Shown here: positions 1-8,727 of the stretch, piece after piece
How the letters are laid out: each line of letters begins with the position of its first letter
Position numbering within the stretch: position 1 is the first letter of the stretch
Assembly: GCF_000308655.1 (NCBI RefSeq)
Contig: NZ_BAGC01000043.1
Location: 372,001 to 436,000, forward strand
Direction: 5' to 3'
Length of the DNA: 64,000 nt
Origin: Nocardia niigatensis NBRC 100131
Lineage (GTDB): Bacteria; Actinomycetota; Actinomycetes; Mycobacteriales; Mycobacteriaceae
Notes under the pieces: generated by a model
Seen by the model: the letters and a program-made list of their open reading frames with translations, nothing else
What the model was told of the DNA's origin: nothing
Databases searched by the model: none
Made by a program: the position numbers and the translations under genes

Positions 1-1
1 G

Positions 2-130
2 TGCGCGGCGGGCGGCGACCTGGCCACCGCCGCTGGCTGGCGGCAGGCCATCCTGGCCTACAACCACTCCGGCGTGTACGTCAACCAGGTGCGGAACGCG
101 GCGCTCGGCTACCGGAAGGGCGGGGCGTGA
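2..130 (+). CDS. Lytic transglycosylase, C-terminal end (5' truncated by window)
   Basis: Reading from base 2, 42 residues precede a TGA at 128-130. They include AILAYNHSGVYVNQV, which resembles the C-terminal helix of the lysozyme-like fold in murein lytic transglycosylases (family pattern A-x-x-A-YN-x-S-x-x-Y-V). These enzymes cleave the MurNAc-GlcNAc bond of peptidoglycan in the cell wall. The catalytic glutamate and any signal peptide lie outside the window, so the call rests on the tail alone. Confidence 0.6.
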   Translation, partial: CAAGGDLATAAGWRQAILAYNHSGVYVNQVRNAALGYRKGGA

Positions 131-334
131 CAAAGTGACGCAAGGCTTTCCGGCCACCCGCCCCTGGTCAGACCGGGAGGCCCGCCACGAGCAGGTCGAT
201 GGCCGCCAGGCATTCGTCGGCAACAGGATCTGCCCCGCAGCGGCGCGGTCCACGATGTGGAACAGCACCCCGCCGACGGCCGCGACGATCACGGAGCCGA
301 GCATGCCGTCGAGGCCTCCCGCCGGAGACCTTCG

Positions 335-1450
335 TCACCGGGCCGCCCGGCCCGGAGCGCCCGGGGCCGGGCCGGGTGCGTGGGTGTCCGGGCCCGTGCC
401 GTCGATCACGATGGGCGCGTCGGGACCGAAGGCCATGCCGAATTGGGGGCGGCCGTCCTTGCCGAAATACATGGGCTGGACGCGGACGCTGCGGCCGGCC
501 CAGCCGGTGCCGGGTTCGAGGCGGGCGTGGTAGGTGATCCACGGGCGGCCGTCGATGCTGAAGAATCCGTTGTGGCCGGGCGCGATCGCGCCCGGGCCGC
601 CGGGCAGCACCGGGCCGCCGGATTTGGTCCAGGCTTCGGGGTTCATGGGGTCGCCGCCGCGCGCGAGTTCGAGGAGGCCGAGCCGGTATGTGTCGTCGAA
701 ACTGGCATTGGCGGAGAACGTCGCGAACAGGCGGCCGTCGGGTCCGATCAGGGGTTGCGGCGCCTCGTTGATCAGGAGATCCGCGTCGTTGGGGACGGTT
801 TCCCAGGCCGCGGTGGGGGTGGCGATGCTGACCCGGTCGCCGGTCGGGGTCATGGGATCCGACATGCGGACCACGCAAATGTCTTGTACACGTGTGTCAT
901 CGGGGTCGCGCAGGCAGGACCAGAAGAAGTAGCCGGCGCCCGCGTACTGCTGATAGGTGCCGTCGATGGCCCAGCCGCCGGGCAGGTCCAGGGGCCCGAG
1001 ATAGTCGTAGGGACCGGTCGGATCGTCACCGGTGGACCGCAGGGCGTACATGCGATGGGTCTCGTTGCGATCGTCCTCCTGCCCCGCGAAGTAGATCCAC
1101 CACCGGTCGCCGATGTGCACGAGTTCCGGAGCCCAGATCTTGGTGCAGGCCGGGGCGGGGCAGTCGGGGTGCTCCCACACCACCGTCGGCTCGCTGTCCT
1201 CCAGTCCCCCGAGCGTGTCCGAACTACGGATCACGATGTTGTCGTTGTTGTAGAAATCCCCCTGTACCAGGTGAAATCGCCCCTGGAAGTAGGTCATGCT
1301 GGGGTCGGCCCCCGCCGCGAGCACCGGATTGGTGAATTCCTCGCTATGCGCCCCGCTCGCCGAAGCCCTCGGAAACCCGCCTGCCGCGACCATCGCCCCA
1401 ATGCCCACGGTCAGCACGCCGACCAGCCGGATCGTTCTTCGCCAACCCAC
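335..1450 (-). CDS. Secreted glycoside hydrolase family 43 protein
   Basis: Five-bladed beta-propeller glycosidase of the GH43 type, acting on arabinan or xylan side chains outside the cell. The three expected carboxylates are visible in order: GADPSM (general base Asp), AIDGTYQQY (pKa-modulating Asp) and INEAP (acid Glu); WAPELV is another family block. A GTG at 1450 is preferred over the longest frame (1510) because GGAGGT lies seven bases upstream and the protein then begins directly with a twin-Arg-containing hydrophobic signal segment ending near ASA. That gives 371 residues. Exact substrate cannot be read; arabinan is the family default. It stands alone, upstream of a gene on the other strand. 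Confidence 0.8.
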   Translation of the reverse strand: MGWRRTIRLVGVLTVGIGAMVAAGGFPRASASGAHSEEFTNPVLAAGADPSMTYFQGRFHLVQGDFYNNDNIVIRSSDTLGGLEDSEPTVVWEHPDCPAPACTKIWAPELVHIGDRWWIYFAGQEDDRNETHRMYALRSTGDDPTGPYDYLGPLDLPGGWAIDGTYQQYAGAGYFFWSCLRDPDDTRVQDICVVRMSDPMTPTGDRVSIATPTAAWETVPNDADLLINEAPQPLIGPDGRLFATFSANASFDDTYRLGLLELARGGDPMNPEAWTKSGGPVLPGGPGAIAPGHNGFFSIDGRPWITYHARLEPGTGWAGRSVRVQPMYFGKDGRPQFGMAFGPDAPIVIDGTGPDTHAPGPAPGAPGRAAR

Positions 1451-1648
1451 CAGCACCACCTCCAGCAAACGTCGAGAATTCAGTGTCGACGCCGCTCCGG
1501 GCGAGTTCAATCACAAACGGAAAGACCCAGCACTACACAGCGATTCGCCCTGTCGGCATGGCGGGACCGATGAGTTCGGCCGAGCCCGGCGGTCAGTAGA
1601 TCGAACGACGAACCGCGGCCGTGCCGCTGATCTGGGAGGTTTGCTCGC

Positions 1649-2287
1649 GTGGCGAATGGTATTTCTCGTGACGAGCTGTGGGCGATGGCTCATGTGGAAC
1701 GTGCGGCGTTGGCGGATGAGCTCGCCGGGCTGAACGAGGAGCAGTGGGCCCGGCAGTCGCTGTGCGGGCAGTGGACGGTGGAGGAGGTCGTCGCGCACCT
1801 CACGGCGGCCGCCAGTACGGGCCGGTTGGGCTGGCTGATCAGTGTTCTCGGCGCCCGCTTCGACTTCGAGAAGCACAATGCCCGGCGGCTGGCCGAACAT
1901 CGCGGCGCGACCCCCGCGGAAACCCTCGATCGATTCCGGGCGATCATCACCAGCACGACCGCGCCGTTCGGGCATACGGCGGCCTGGCTCGGCGAGGTGA
2001 TCGTCCACGCGCAGGACATCCGCCGCCCGCTGGGTCTGGCGCACGTCCCGTCCCTCGAGGCCGTGACCGAGGTCGCCCGTTTCTACGCGAGCCGCGACTT
2101 CACGGTTCCCAGCCACAGGTCGATCGCGGGTCTGCGATTGGAAGCCACCGACGGCCCTTTCGCCGTGGGAACCGGACCGCTGGTCAGCGGCCCGGCGATC
2201 GCCTTGACCATGGCGATGGCGGGCCGGGCCGCCTACTGTGACGATCTCACCGGACCCGGCGTGCCCACCCTGCTCAGCCGTCTCTGA
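1649..2287 (+). CDS. Maleylpyruvate isomerase-family (DinB-like) mycothiol-dependent protein
   Basis: 212 residues with the actinobacterial TIGR03083 architecture: an N-terminal four-helix DinB-like bundle containing WARQSLCGQWTVEEVVAHL, where the WTV..V.AHL pattern carries a metal-ligand His, and a second His in GEVIVHAQDIRRPLG. Family members use mycothiol as a thiol cofactor for isomerisation or conjugation in the cytosol; most have no known substrate and neither does this one. The GTG start is set by GGGAGGT eight bases upstream. It is monocistronic and converges with the beta-lactamase-family gene at 2303. Confidence 0.75.
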   Translation: MANGISRDELWAMAHVERAALADELAGLNEEQWARQSLCGQWTVEEVVAHLTAAASTGRLGWLISVLGARFDFEKHNARRLAEHRGATPAETLDRFRAIITSTTAPFGHTAAWLGEVIVHAQDIRRPLGLAHVPSLEAVTEVARFYASRDFTVPSHRSIAGLRLEATDGPFAVGTGPLVSGPAIALTMAMAGRAAYCDDLTGPGVPTLLSRL

Positions 2288-2302
2288 ATTCCGCCGCTGC
2301 GG

Positions 2303-3478
2303 TCACCCGTGCTGCGGCGCGCAGAGTGCGTGGTCGATCAGGAGACTGCCGGCGGTCTCCTGATCTCGGATGTGGTCCGGGGTGTCGCCGAACGCCTCGG
2401 ACATGGAGAGCACGACGCTGCGGGTGCCGTCGTCCGTGACGCCGTTGAGGGTGATGTAACCGGCGTCCCCGCCCTCGTGACTCCAATACGTTCCGCCGCA
2501 GCTGGAGGGACGTTCGACCAGGCCCAACCCGTATCGGCCGCCGGGCCAGAGTTGTTGGAGCTCGGCGCTCACCGGAACGGTGTGCTTCATCTCGGCGAGC
2601 TGTCGCGCCGGGAGCAGCCGCCCGCCGAGCAGCGCGCGGAAGAAGATGTTCTCGTCCCGGGTGGTGGTGACCCACGAAAGGTCCTCGGGGTCAATGGGTA
2701 TCTGGTCGGTGACGTCCACCTCCGCGCCGGGTCCGAAGTACTGGTAGGCGCGGGCGTGCGGATCTGGCAGGGTGGGTGCGGCGCCGAGCCAGCGGGTTCC
2801 GCCGAGCCCGAGCGGATCGAGGATGCGGGCTTGGATCTCCTGGTGGGCGGGTCGTCCGGTGGCCTGCTGGATGATCATGGCGAGCAGAATGTAGCCGGTA
2901 TTGGAGTACGCCCAGCTCTCGCCGGGCGGGAAGTCCGGCGCGTGAGCCATCGCACGGGCCAGCAGCTGGTCGGGGCGGTAGACGTCGTATCGCTGCTGGT
3001 AGTACTCGTCCGGCGTGGTGTAACCCGGCAGGTCATCGTGAATTCCGCTGGTGTGCTGGAGCAGTTGGCGAATCGTGATCCGGCTGCCGTCATTCCCGTT
3101 GTCCCGCACGACTCCTGGCAGCCAGTGGTCGATGGTGTCGTCGAGGGTGAGCCGGTTCTCGGCCTCGAGTTGGAGGACCACGGTGGCGACCAGGGTCTTG
3201 ACCGTGCTGGCCATGCGGAAGTACCCGTCGGGCGGGACCGGGAGTCCGGTGTTGCGGTCGGCGGTGCCGCTGATGGCGACCAATTGCTCACCGTCGGAGG
3301 TGGTGACGCGGGCCTGCACACCGCTGATGCCGAGGGCATGGATCGATTCGGTGTCCTGACGCAACTGCTCCGCGAGAGAGGAAGCAGCGGGCTCGGCGCC
3401 GGCGGTGGACGCGCTTGCCGAGAGCAAGACGGCGACACCGGCCGCGATGGAAAGACGCCCTCGCAGAGTCGAAGTCAT
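2303..3478 (-). CDS. Serine hydrolase of the beta-lactamase / DD-carboxypeptidase family, exported
   Basis: 391 residues with an N-terminal signal sequence ending near STAGAEP. The penicillin-recognising fold is marked by STVK (SxxK nucleophile, about residue 91), YSN in SWAYSNTGY (about residue 170) and HEGG in place of the KTG triad. This pattern fits class C-like esterases and D-Ala-D-Ala carboxypeptidases of the Streptomyces R61 type that act outside the membrane. It cannot be told from sequence whether the substrate is peptidoglycan, an ester or a beta-lactam. No operon partner is seen. Confidence 0.8.
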   Translation of the reverse strand: MTSTLRGRLSIAAGVAVLLSASASTAGAEPAASSLAEQLRQDTESIHALGISGVQARVTTSDGEQLVAISGTADRNTGLPVPPDGYFRMASTVKTLVATVVLQLEAENRLTLDDTIDHWLPGVVRDNGNDGSRITIRQLLQHTSGIHDDLPGYTTPDEYYQQRYDVYRPDQLLARAMAHAPDFPPGESWAYSNTGYILLAMIIQQATGRPAHQEIQARILDPLGLGGTRWLGAAPTLPDPHARAYQYFGPGAEVDVTDQIPIDPEDLSWVTTTRDENIFFRALLGGRLLPARQLAEMKHTVPVSAELQQLWPGGRYGLGLVERPSSCGGTYWSHEGGDAGYITLNGVTDDGTRSVVLSMSEAFGDTPDHIRDQETAGSLLIDHALCAPQHG

Positions 3479-3587
3479 GGCTGAACGCTAGTTTCGCCTC
3501 CGCCCCGGCGTAATCAGGCACATCACCCGAATCGAACCGGGGGAAATCCCCCAGCCCGCGCCGACCACGCATACCGATCAGCGTGGG

Positions 3588-4868
3588 TCAATCCAGTTCC
3601 GCGAGTTTGGCTTCGAGCAGGGTGCGTTCCTGCTCGTTGCCGCACCGGGCAATGGCGAGGTCGAATTCCGCGCGGGCCTCCGCGGTCCGGCCCAGGCGGG
3701 TGAGGAGTTCACCGCGGACGCTCGGGAGAAGATGGGAATTCGGCAGGGCCGCAGCCGATCCGAGCTCGTCGACAATGGCGAGCGCGGGTCCGGGTCCCTC
3801 GGCCATGGAGACGGCGACGGCCCGGTTGAGCTCGATGATCGGCGACGGGGCGAGCCGGGCCAGGGCTTCGTAGAGGAGGACGATCCGCGCCCAGTCGGTG
3901 CTGCGGACGGAGTCGGCGACGGCGTGGCATTCGGCGATCGCGGCCTGGAGGCCGTAGGCGCCGAGCCCCCGGCCGAGGCGGGCCGCCTGGTCGAGCGCGG
4001 CGCGGCCGCGGCGGATCGCCCCACGGTCCCAGCGCATTCGGTTCTGCTGCTCGAGCAGAACCGGTCGGCCCGCGGCGTCGGTGCGGGCGGGGAAACGGGC
4101 CGCGGTCAGTTCGAGCAGGGCGTGCAGACCATGGACCTCGGGCTCGTCAGGGATGAGGCGGGCCAGGACTCGGGCGAGGCGCTGAGCTTCGGCGGCGAGG
4201 TCGAGGCGGATCAGCTGCTCCCCGGAGGTGGCCGAGGAGCCCTCGGTGAAAATCACGTAGACGACGTTCAGGACCGAGCCGAGCCGGGCGGCCCGCTCGT
4301 CGGCCGGGGGGACGGCGAACGGGACCTGTGCCGCCGCCAGGGTTTTCTTGGCGCGGGTGATGCGGGCCTGCACGGTCGCGGTGGGCACCAGGAAGGCCTT
4401 GGCGATCTCGTCGCTGGTCAGGCCGCCGACCACGCGCAGGGTCAGCGCCACCTGGGCCTCGCGGGACAGCACCGGATGACAGGACACGAACATGAGCGCG
4501 AGCACGTCGTCGTCGATCTGATCGGGATCCCAGAGTGGTTCCGCGCCGGGCGTTTCCGTGGGTGTCCCGCCGGCGGCGACCCCGCCCTCGCCCAGTTCGC
4601 GGGCGAGGGCGCGGTACCGGTCGTCGCGGGCGGCGCGCCGCCGGAAGGCGTCGATGGCGCGACGCCGGCCGACGGTGAGCAGCCAGCCCGCCGGACTGCG
4701 GGGCACGCCGTCGCGCGGCCAGGTGACCAGCGCCTCGGCCAGCGCCTCCTGGGCGAGGTCCTCGGCCAGGGTGAAGTCGCCGGTATAGCGGGCCAGGGCG
4801 CCGACGATGCGCGCGGATTCGATGCGCCACACCGCGGCGACGGCGTCACGACCGGTGGGGTCGGCCAT
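3588..4868 (-). CDS. ECF sigma factor, ECF42-like, with C-terminal TPR extension
   Basis: 426 residues. The first 170 carry sigma region 2 (TLAEDLAQEALAEAL, then GWLLTVGRRRAIDAFRRR) and region 4 (LTSDEIAKAFLVPTATVQAR). The remaining 250 residues form an alpha-helical extension with tetratricopeptide-like repeats, much longer than ordinary ECF factors. This layout, plus a DGPF-domain gene 11 bases upstream on the same strand, is the published hallmark of group ECF42, in which the C-terminal extension is needed for activity and no anti-sigma factor is found. None is seen here. The inducing signal is unknown. Confidence 0.85.
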   Translation of the reverse strand: MADPTGRDAVAAVWRIESARIVGALARYTGDFTLAEDLAQEALAEALVTWPRDGVPRSPAGWLLTVGRRRAIDAFRRRAARDDRYRALARELGEGGVAAGGTPTETPGAEPLWDPDQIDDDVLALMFVSCHPVLSREAQVALTLRVVGGLTSDEIAKAFLVPTATVQARITRAKKTLAAAQVPFAVPPADERAARLGSVLNVVYVIFTEGSSATSGEQLIRLDLAAEAQRLARVLARLIPDEPEVHGLHALLELTAARFPARTDAAGRPVLLEQQNRMRWDRGAIRRGRAALDQAARLGRGLGAYGLQAAIAECHAVADSVRSTDWARIVLLYEALARLAPSPIIELNRAVAVSMAEGPGPALAIVDELGSAAALPNSHLLPSVRGELLTRLGRTAEARAEFDLAIARCGNEQERTLLEAKLAELD

Positions 4869-4879
4869 GGCTCAGCGGC

Positions 4880-5299
4880 TCACAGCTGCCCGGTGGCCTC
4901 GCGCCAGGCGCGTTCCTTCTGGATCCACTCGTTGTCCTGCGGGAATTCGTCGATGGTGGTGACGCGCCGGATCTCGGTCTTGAATCCGGGACCGAACGAC
5001 GGCGCCCGCCGCGCCCATTCGACGGCCTCTTCACGGGACGCCACGTTGAGGATGTAGAAGCCGCCGAACAGCTCCTTGGTCTCGCCGTAGGGACCATCGG
5101 TGATCAGCGGCGGCTCGGATGAGAAGTCCACCACCACGCTGTCCTCGGCCTCGGCGAGGCCCTCCGCGGCGAGCAGCACCCCGGCGCGGATCATCTCGTC
5201 GTTGAAGCGCCCGACCGATTCCATCACCTTCTCGAAGTCCGCCTCGGCCATGGCCGCATTGCCCTCGTCGCTGGCGCGCCAGATCAGCATGTACTTCAC
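4880..5299 (-). CDS. YciI / DGPF-domain protein paired with the ECF42 sigma factor
   Basis: 139 residues with the diagnostic motif in ITDGPYGETKE (about residues 67-77). The ferredoxin-like YCII fold usually forms dimers with a His-Asp site, but no activity is established for the DGPF branch. It is the first gene of a two-gene operon with the sigma factor, as expected for ECF42 loci, where the sigma factor typically drives its own DGPF partner. The GTG start at 5299 has a strong AAGGAGG ribosome binding site eight bases upstream. Confidence 0.85.
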   Translation of the reverse strand: MKYMLIWRASDEGNAAMAEADFEKVMESVGRFNDEMIRAGVLLAAEGLAEAEDSVVVDFSSEPPLITDGPYGETKELFGGFYILNVASREEAVEWARRAPSFGPGFKTEIRRVTTIDEFPQDNEWIQKERAWREATGQL

Positions 5300-5466
5300 G
5301 GGTCATCCTCCTTGTCGCGGGTCGCTGTCCGACCCTCTCATGCCAAGGTCGAACGGCCACCCCGACAGATCGACACGGCCGCGAAAAAAGATCGACAGCT
5401 GTTTCAGCGGCAGCCCGCCGGGCGTGCACGCGGTCCGGCGGCCACACGGCGCGATCGGTCACGGCA

Positions 5467-6114
5467 CTACTCCTGCGTCGCAGGCTGCCGCCGGAGTTGC
5501 AGGGCCAGCTCGACATGCCCGCTGTCGAGCAGGAACCCGAGGAACATGGCGCGGAAGGCGGCGTGCACGGTGTCCGGCGGCAGGGCGCCCGGCGCGGCCA
5601 TCTCGTGCAGCGCGAGCCCGTGCGCGAGTGCGGTGAAGGCCGGCGCGATGGCGTCGGGGTCCGGTGCTCCGGCGGCCCGCGCGCCCGCTGCGGCGGCCCG
5701 GCGGGCGGCGGTCAGCGCCCGGGTGACCGCCTCCCGGGTCTCCGGATGACGCGCCGCGTGCAGATAGGCCTCGAACAGCGCGAGGGTTTCCGGTGTGCGC
5801 GGTGTGGCGGCGGCGGTGAAGGCGGCCGCGATCTCGTCGGGCGAACCGTGTGCCTCGGCGAGCGAGTCGGCGAGCGCGATCTGGAGGTCGGCGTCCTCCT
5901 CGGTGTAGGTGCGCAGCGCTTCCTCGGTCAGCGCGTCGATCGAGTCGAAGAAGTAGCCGACCGTGGTCAGCGGCAGCCCGGCCTTCTGAGTGACCGCGCG
6001 ATGGGTGACCCCGGCCACGCCGACTTCGGCCGCCACCTCGACCGCTGCCTTGAGCAGGGCGTCTCGCCGAGCCAGGGCGCTCGGGCGGTGGCGGCGTTCG
6101 GTCACGATGACCAC
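5467..6114 (-). CDS. TetR-family transcriptional regulator
   Basis: 215 residues. The N-terminal helix-turn-helix reads ALLKAAVEVAAEVGVAGVTH followed by RAVTQKAGLPLTTVGYFF, the normal TetR pattern with a conserved Tyr-Phe at the end of the recognition helix. The C-terminal ligand pocket is Ala-rich and undiagnostic. It is divergently transcribed from the amidase gene at 6188, with a near-perfect palindrome in the 73-base gap, so it probably represses both itself and the amidase. The inducer may be an amide or the amidase product; this is inference. Confidence 0.85.
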   Translation of the reverse strand: MVIVTERRHRPSALARRDALLKAAVEVAAEVGVAGVTHRAVTQKAGLPLTTVGYFFDSIDALTEEALRTYTEEDADLQIALADSLAEAHGSPDEIAAAFTAAATPRTPETLALFEAYLHAARHPETREAVTRALTAARRAAAAGARAAGAPDPDAIAPAFTALAHGLALHEMAAPGALPPDTVHAAFRAMFLGFLLDSGHVELALQLRRQPATQE

Positions 6115-6124
6115 CCTAGTAGAT

Positions 6125-6144
6125 ATCTGTAATTTCTTACAGAT
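6125..6144. promoter_or_regulatory. Inverted repeat, probable operator of the TetR/amidase pair
   Basis: ATCTGTAA-TTTC-TTACAGAT is a perfect 8-bp inverted repeat with a 4-base spacer, lying 11 bases upstream of the TetR start. A second, degraded copy begins at 6160 (TCTGTAA-GTTC-TTCTAGG), only 8 to 28 bases ahead of the amidase start. Size and placement suit a TetR dimer site that controls both divergent genes. Confidence 0.7.
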
Positions 6145-6187
6145 TTAGCCTGGGCAAAGTCTGTAAGTTCTTCTAGGCTTTCTCGGC

Positions 6188-7609
6188 ATGACGTCTCTCC
6201 ACGCCTTTCGCGACGATGCCCTCGGCGATCACGACGCGGTAGCCCTCGCCGAACTCGTCCGCACCGGCGCGGTCAGCCCGCAGGAGCTCGCGGCCGCCGC
6301 CATCGACCGCGCCCAGCAGGTCGACCCCCACCTGCACGCGGTCGCGGTCCCGATCTACGACTCCCCGCGCTACGCCGCCCGGCCCGGCGGCGCGCTGCAC
6401 GGCGTGCCGACGTTCGTCAAGGACAACACCGATGTGGCCGGCCTGCCGACGAACCATGGCAGCGAGGCCTTCCGGGCCCGGCCGGCCGCACGTGACGGGG
6501 CCTACACCCGGCAGTTCCTCGGCACCGGACTGACCCTCATCGGCAAGTCACGCATGCCCGAGTTCGGCTTCAACGCGACGACCGAGTTCATGACCGAGCC
6601 GGCGGCCCGGAACCCGTGGAGCCTCGGCCATTCGATCGGCGCGTCGTCCGGCGGATCGGCCGCACTGGTCGCCGCCGGCGTCGTTCCCATCGCGCACGCC
6701 AATGACGGCGGCGGGTCCATCCGCATTCCGGCGGCGGCCGGCGGGCTGGTCGGGCTCAAGCCGAGCCGCGGCCGGCACATCGACGGCGAACAGGTGAAAC
6801 ACCTTCCCATCCACATGATTTCGGAGGGCGTGGTCACCCGCACCGTCCGCGATACCGCCGCGTTCCTGGCCGCCGCCGAGGACGTCTGGCGCAATCCGAG
6901 ACTCACCCCGGTCGGCGCGGTACACGGCCCGGCCCAGCGCCGGATGCGGGTCGGGCTGATCATGAACAGCGTGACCGGCTCGGAGGTAGACGGCCCCACC
7001 CGCGCCGCGGTCGAGCGCACCGCGGCCCTGCTGGAGCAGTCCGGTCACGTCGTGGAGCCGATCACGCTGCCGGTCACCGCACAGTTCGCCACCGACTTCG
7101 TTCAGTACTGGGCCCTACTGGCCGAACTCGCGGTGAGCACCGGGAAACTCATCCTGGACCGCTCCTTCGACGGCACGAAGGCCGACGGCCTCACCCGCGG
7201 CCTGCGGGCCCATCACCGCAGCAACTTCCACCGCACCCCGGGTGCGCTGCGGCGGCTTCGCAAGGTGCCGGCCGCCTACGCCCGGATGTTCACGCGGCAC
7301 GAAGTGGTCGTCTCCCCGGTGCTCTCGCACACCACGCCGGAACTCGGATTCGTCTCGCCGACCGTGCCGTTCCCCGAATTGATCGAACGGCTCACCAGCT
7401 ACGTGGGCTATACACCTCTGAACAATGTCGCCGGCACGCCGGCGATATCGCTCCCGATGGGCCAGACCGCCGCCGGGCTGCCGATCGGCGTACAGCTCCA
7501 GGCCGCGCACGGCGACGAGCGGACCCTTATCGAGCTGGCATATCTCCTCGAATCCGAACAGCCGTTCCCGCGTATCCACACCGCGACGGAAGGTCAATTG
7601 CTGGGATGA
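6188..7609 (+). CDS. Amidase (amidase-signature family)
   Basis: 473 residues. The Ser-cisSer-Lys triad is complete: Lys78 in PTFVKDN, the GASSGGSAA signature (about 151-159) supplying the cis-Ser, and the nucleophile Ser177 in DGGGSIRIPA. Family members hydrolyse carboxamides in the cytosol, from aliphatic and aryl amides to small peptides and acylated lactams; the substrate here is not predictable. No GatB or GatC gene is near, so it is not the glutamyl-tRNA amidotransferase subunit. The ATG is eight bases past the second operator half-site, which supports local repression by the divergent TetR protein. Confidence 0.88.
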   Translation: MTSLHAFRDDALGDHDAVALAELVRTGAVSPQELAAAAIDRAQQVDPHLHAVAVPIYDSPRYAARPGGALHGVPTFVKDNTDVAGLPTNHGSEAFRARPAARDGAYTRQFLGTGLTLIGKSRMPEFGFNATTEFMTEPAARNPWSLGHSIGASSGGSAALVAAGVVPIAHANDGGGSIRIPAAAGGLVGLKPSRGRHIDGEQVKHLPIHMISEGVVTRTVRDTAAFLAAAEDVWRNPRLTPVGAVHGPAQRRMRVGLIMNSVTGSEVDGPTRAAVERTAALLEQSGHVVEPITLPVTAQFATDFVQYWALLAELAVSTGKLILDRSFDGTKADGLTRGLRAHHRSNFHRTPGALRRLRKVPAAYARMFTRHEVVVSPVLSHTTPELGFVSPTVPFPELIERLTSYVGYTPLNNVAGTPAISLPMGQTAAGLPIGVQLQAAHGDERTLIELAYLLESEQPFPRIHTATEGQLLG

Positions 7610-7707
7610 TTCCCGGAATTGGTTGAAGCGGAAATCAGTCGGTCGCGCCGAATTTTCGGAACATTACCCACACGTAGCCTCGACTACGGGTGCATTCTGG
7701 ACTCAGG

Positions 7708-7722
7708 TGAGAAGTCTTCTCA
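7708..7722. promoter_or_regulatory. 15-bp perfect dyad upstream of the UsfY-like gene
   Basis: TGAGAAG-T-CTTCTCA is a perfect 7-bp inverted repeat around one base, ending 19 bases before the ATG at 7742 and just upstream of the GAGGGAGG ribosome binding site. It could be a regulator site in the leader or a small hairpin. I could not match a stress-sigma promoter with confidence in the 130 bases upstream. Confidence 0.35.
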
Positions 7723-7741
7723 GTTCGAGGGAGGTAGGGAC

Positions 7742-8095
7742 ATGGTCAGGGTGACAGCGGTCAAACCGAATGGCGAACACTGGCATCCCCATCCCGGCGA
7801 CGCCATCGAGGACCCGGGCGAAGGCGTGGCTCTGGTGCTGTGCCTGCTCGGTATCGCGGGCCTCGGCATGACGCTCACGGCCGCCGCGTCCGGTAATCAC
7901 GGCTGGGCGATACTGGGCGGGATCGTGACCGTGGTGCTGATCGTCTCGGGTCTGCTGATGATCCGCTTCGAATATTTCCGCGAATTCAAAACGGAGCAGC
8001 GTGCCGGACGGCACGGGCACAATCCTCTGGTCCGCGGCGAATGGCGTCCGCGCCAGGTGAGTTCGTGGCAGGCGCGACACGGAATCGAGTCGTGA
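7742..8095 (+). CDS. Small two-helix membrane protein, UsfY-like
   Basis: 117 residues. A hydrophilic start rich in His and Pro (NGEHWHPHPGDAIEDPG) is followed by two hydrophobic helices (about residues 28-48 and 54-74) and a charged tail with FEYFREFKTEQRAG. The organisation recalls UsfY proteins encoded near sigF in mycobacteria, but I rely on remembered similarity only. The ATG is chosen for the GAGGGAGGTAGGGAC leader; the longer frame from 7619 lacks coding character. Function unknown; general-stress association would be the inference. Confidence 0.6.
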   Translation: MVRVTAVKPNGEHWHPHPGDAIEDPGEGVALVLCLLGIAGLGMTLTAAASGNHGWAILGGIVTVVLIVSGLLMIRFEYFREFKTEQRAGRHGHNPLVRGEWRPRQVSSWQARHGIES

Positions 8096-8132
8096 CCGGT
8101 CACCCGGCCACGACTCACTCCTGATACAGGTG

Positions 8133-8170
8133 CTGAAACGCCCGTGCCGAAACACGAGCCGGGCGTTCAG
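8133..8170. terminator. Hairpin between convergent genes
   Basis: CTGAAACGCCCG (8133-8144) pairs with CGGGCGTTCAG (8160-8170) with one bulged A. It lies between the end of the UsfY-like gene and the stop of the oppositely oriented gene at 8167, so it can serve both strands. No T-run follows, as is usual in high-GC actinomycetes. Confidence 0.55.
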
Positions 8171-8576
8171 TCCGAGGTGACGGAAAGCAGCCCGAATCGG
8201 TTGACGGCGGCGTGATTATGGCCGTCAGCACTGGTGATGACCACCTCGGCGGGATTGATCAGGGCGATACAGCAGAACAGACCGCCGTCCTGCTGAATAC
8301 CGAGCGACAGGAACCGGTGGTTGTTGACGCGCTGCCATTCATCGAGGGCGGCGTACAGCCCTCGCATGGTGGCGCTTTCGAAATAGACGACATTGTGTTT
8401 GCTGATTTCGGACACCCACAGATCATCCCCCGGCCGGGCCCGGCGCGCGGATGTGATTGCGGCCCCAGGGTTGCCGGCCCGGCCGCCGGGCAGCTTCGGG
8501 CCCGGCACTCGCAGGCCGCGACGGTGGCGGCGAGCAGACCGGACATGAATGTTCGCCACAGGGTCGCCCGCGCCAC
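8167..8576 (-). pseudogene. Lipoprotein-like hypothetical gene with probable frameshift
   Basis: Two overlapping minus-strand frames each look coding over part of the region. From a GTG at 8576, behind GAGAGG, one frame gives a signal-like start with lipobox-type GLLAATVAAC, then becomes Pro/Gly noise. The other frame gives an ordinary-looking protein from about 8430 to the stop at 8167, including VVYFESATMRGLYAALDEWQ and INPAEVVITSADGHNHA. Joining them needs one shift in the G/C-rich run 8430-8490. It may be a broken gene or a base-call error. If the shift is not real, the protein would start at the GTG at 8415 and have 82 residues. Not recognised. Confidence 0.45.
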
Positions 8577-8727
8577 AGATTCACCTCTCACAGGCTCCCG
8601 AATCAGGCGCCCGGGTTCCGATCTGGATCATGATCGGTTCGTACCGGGTTGTGGCACAACGGATTACGGCGAACCGACCGTTCCGGATTTGACAAGCGGA
8701 ACGACCGGGCCCACTATTGCCCAGTCA

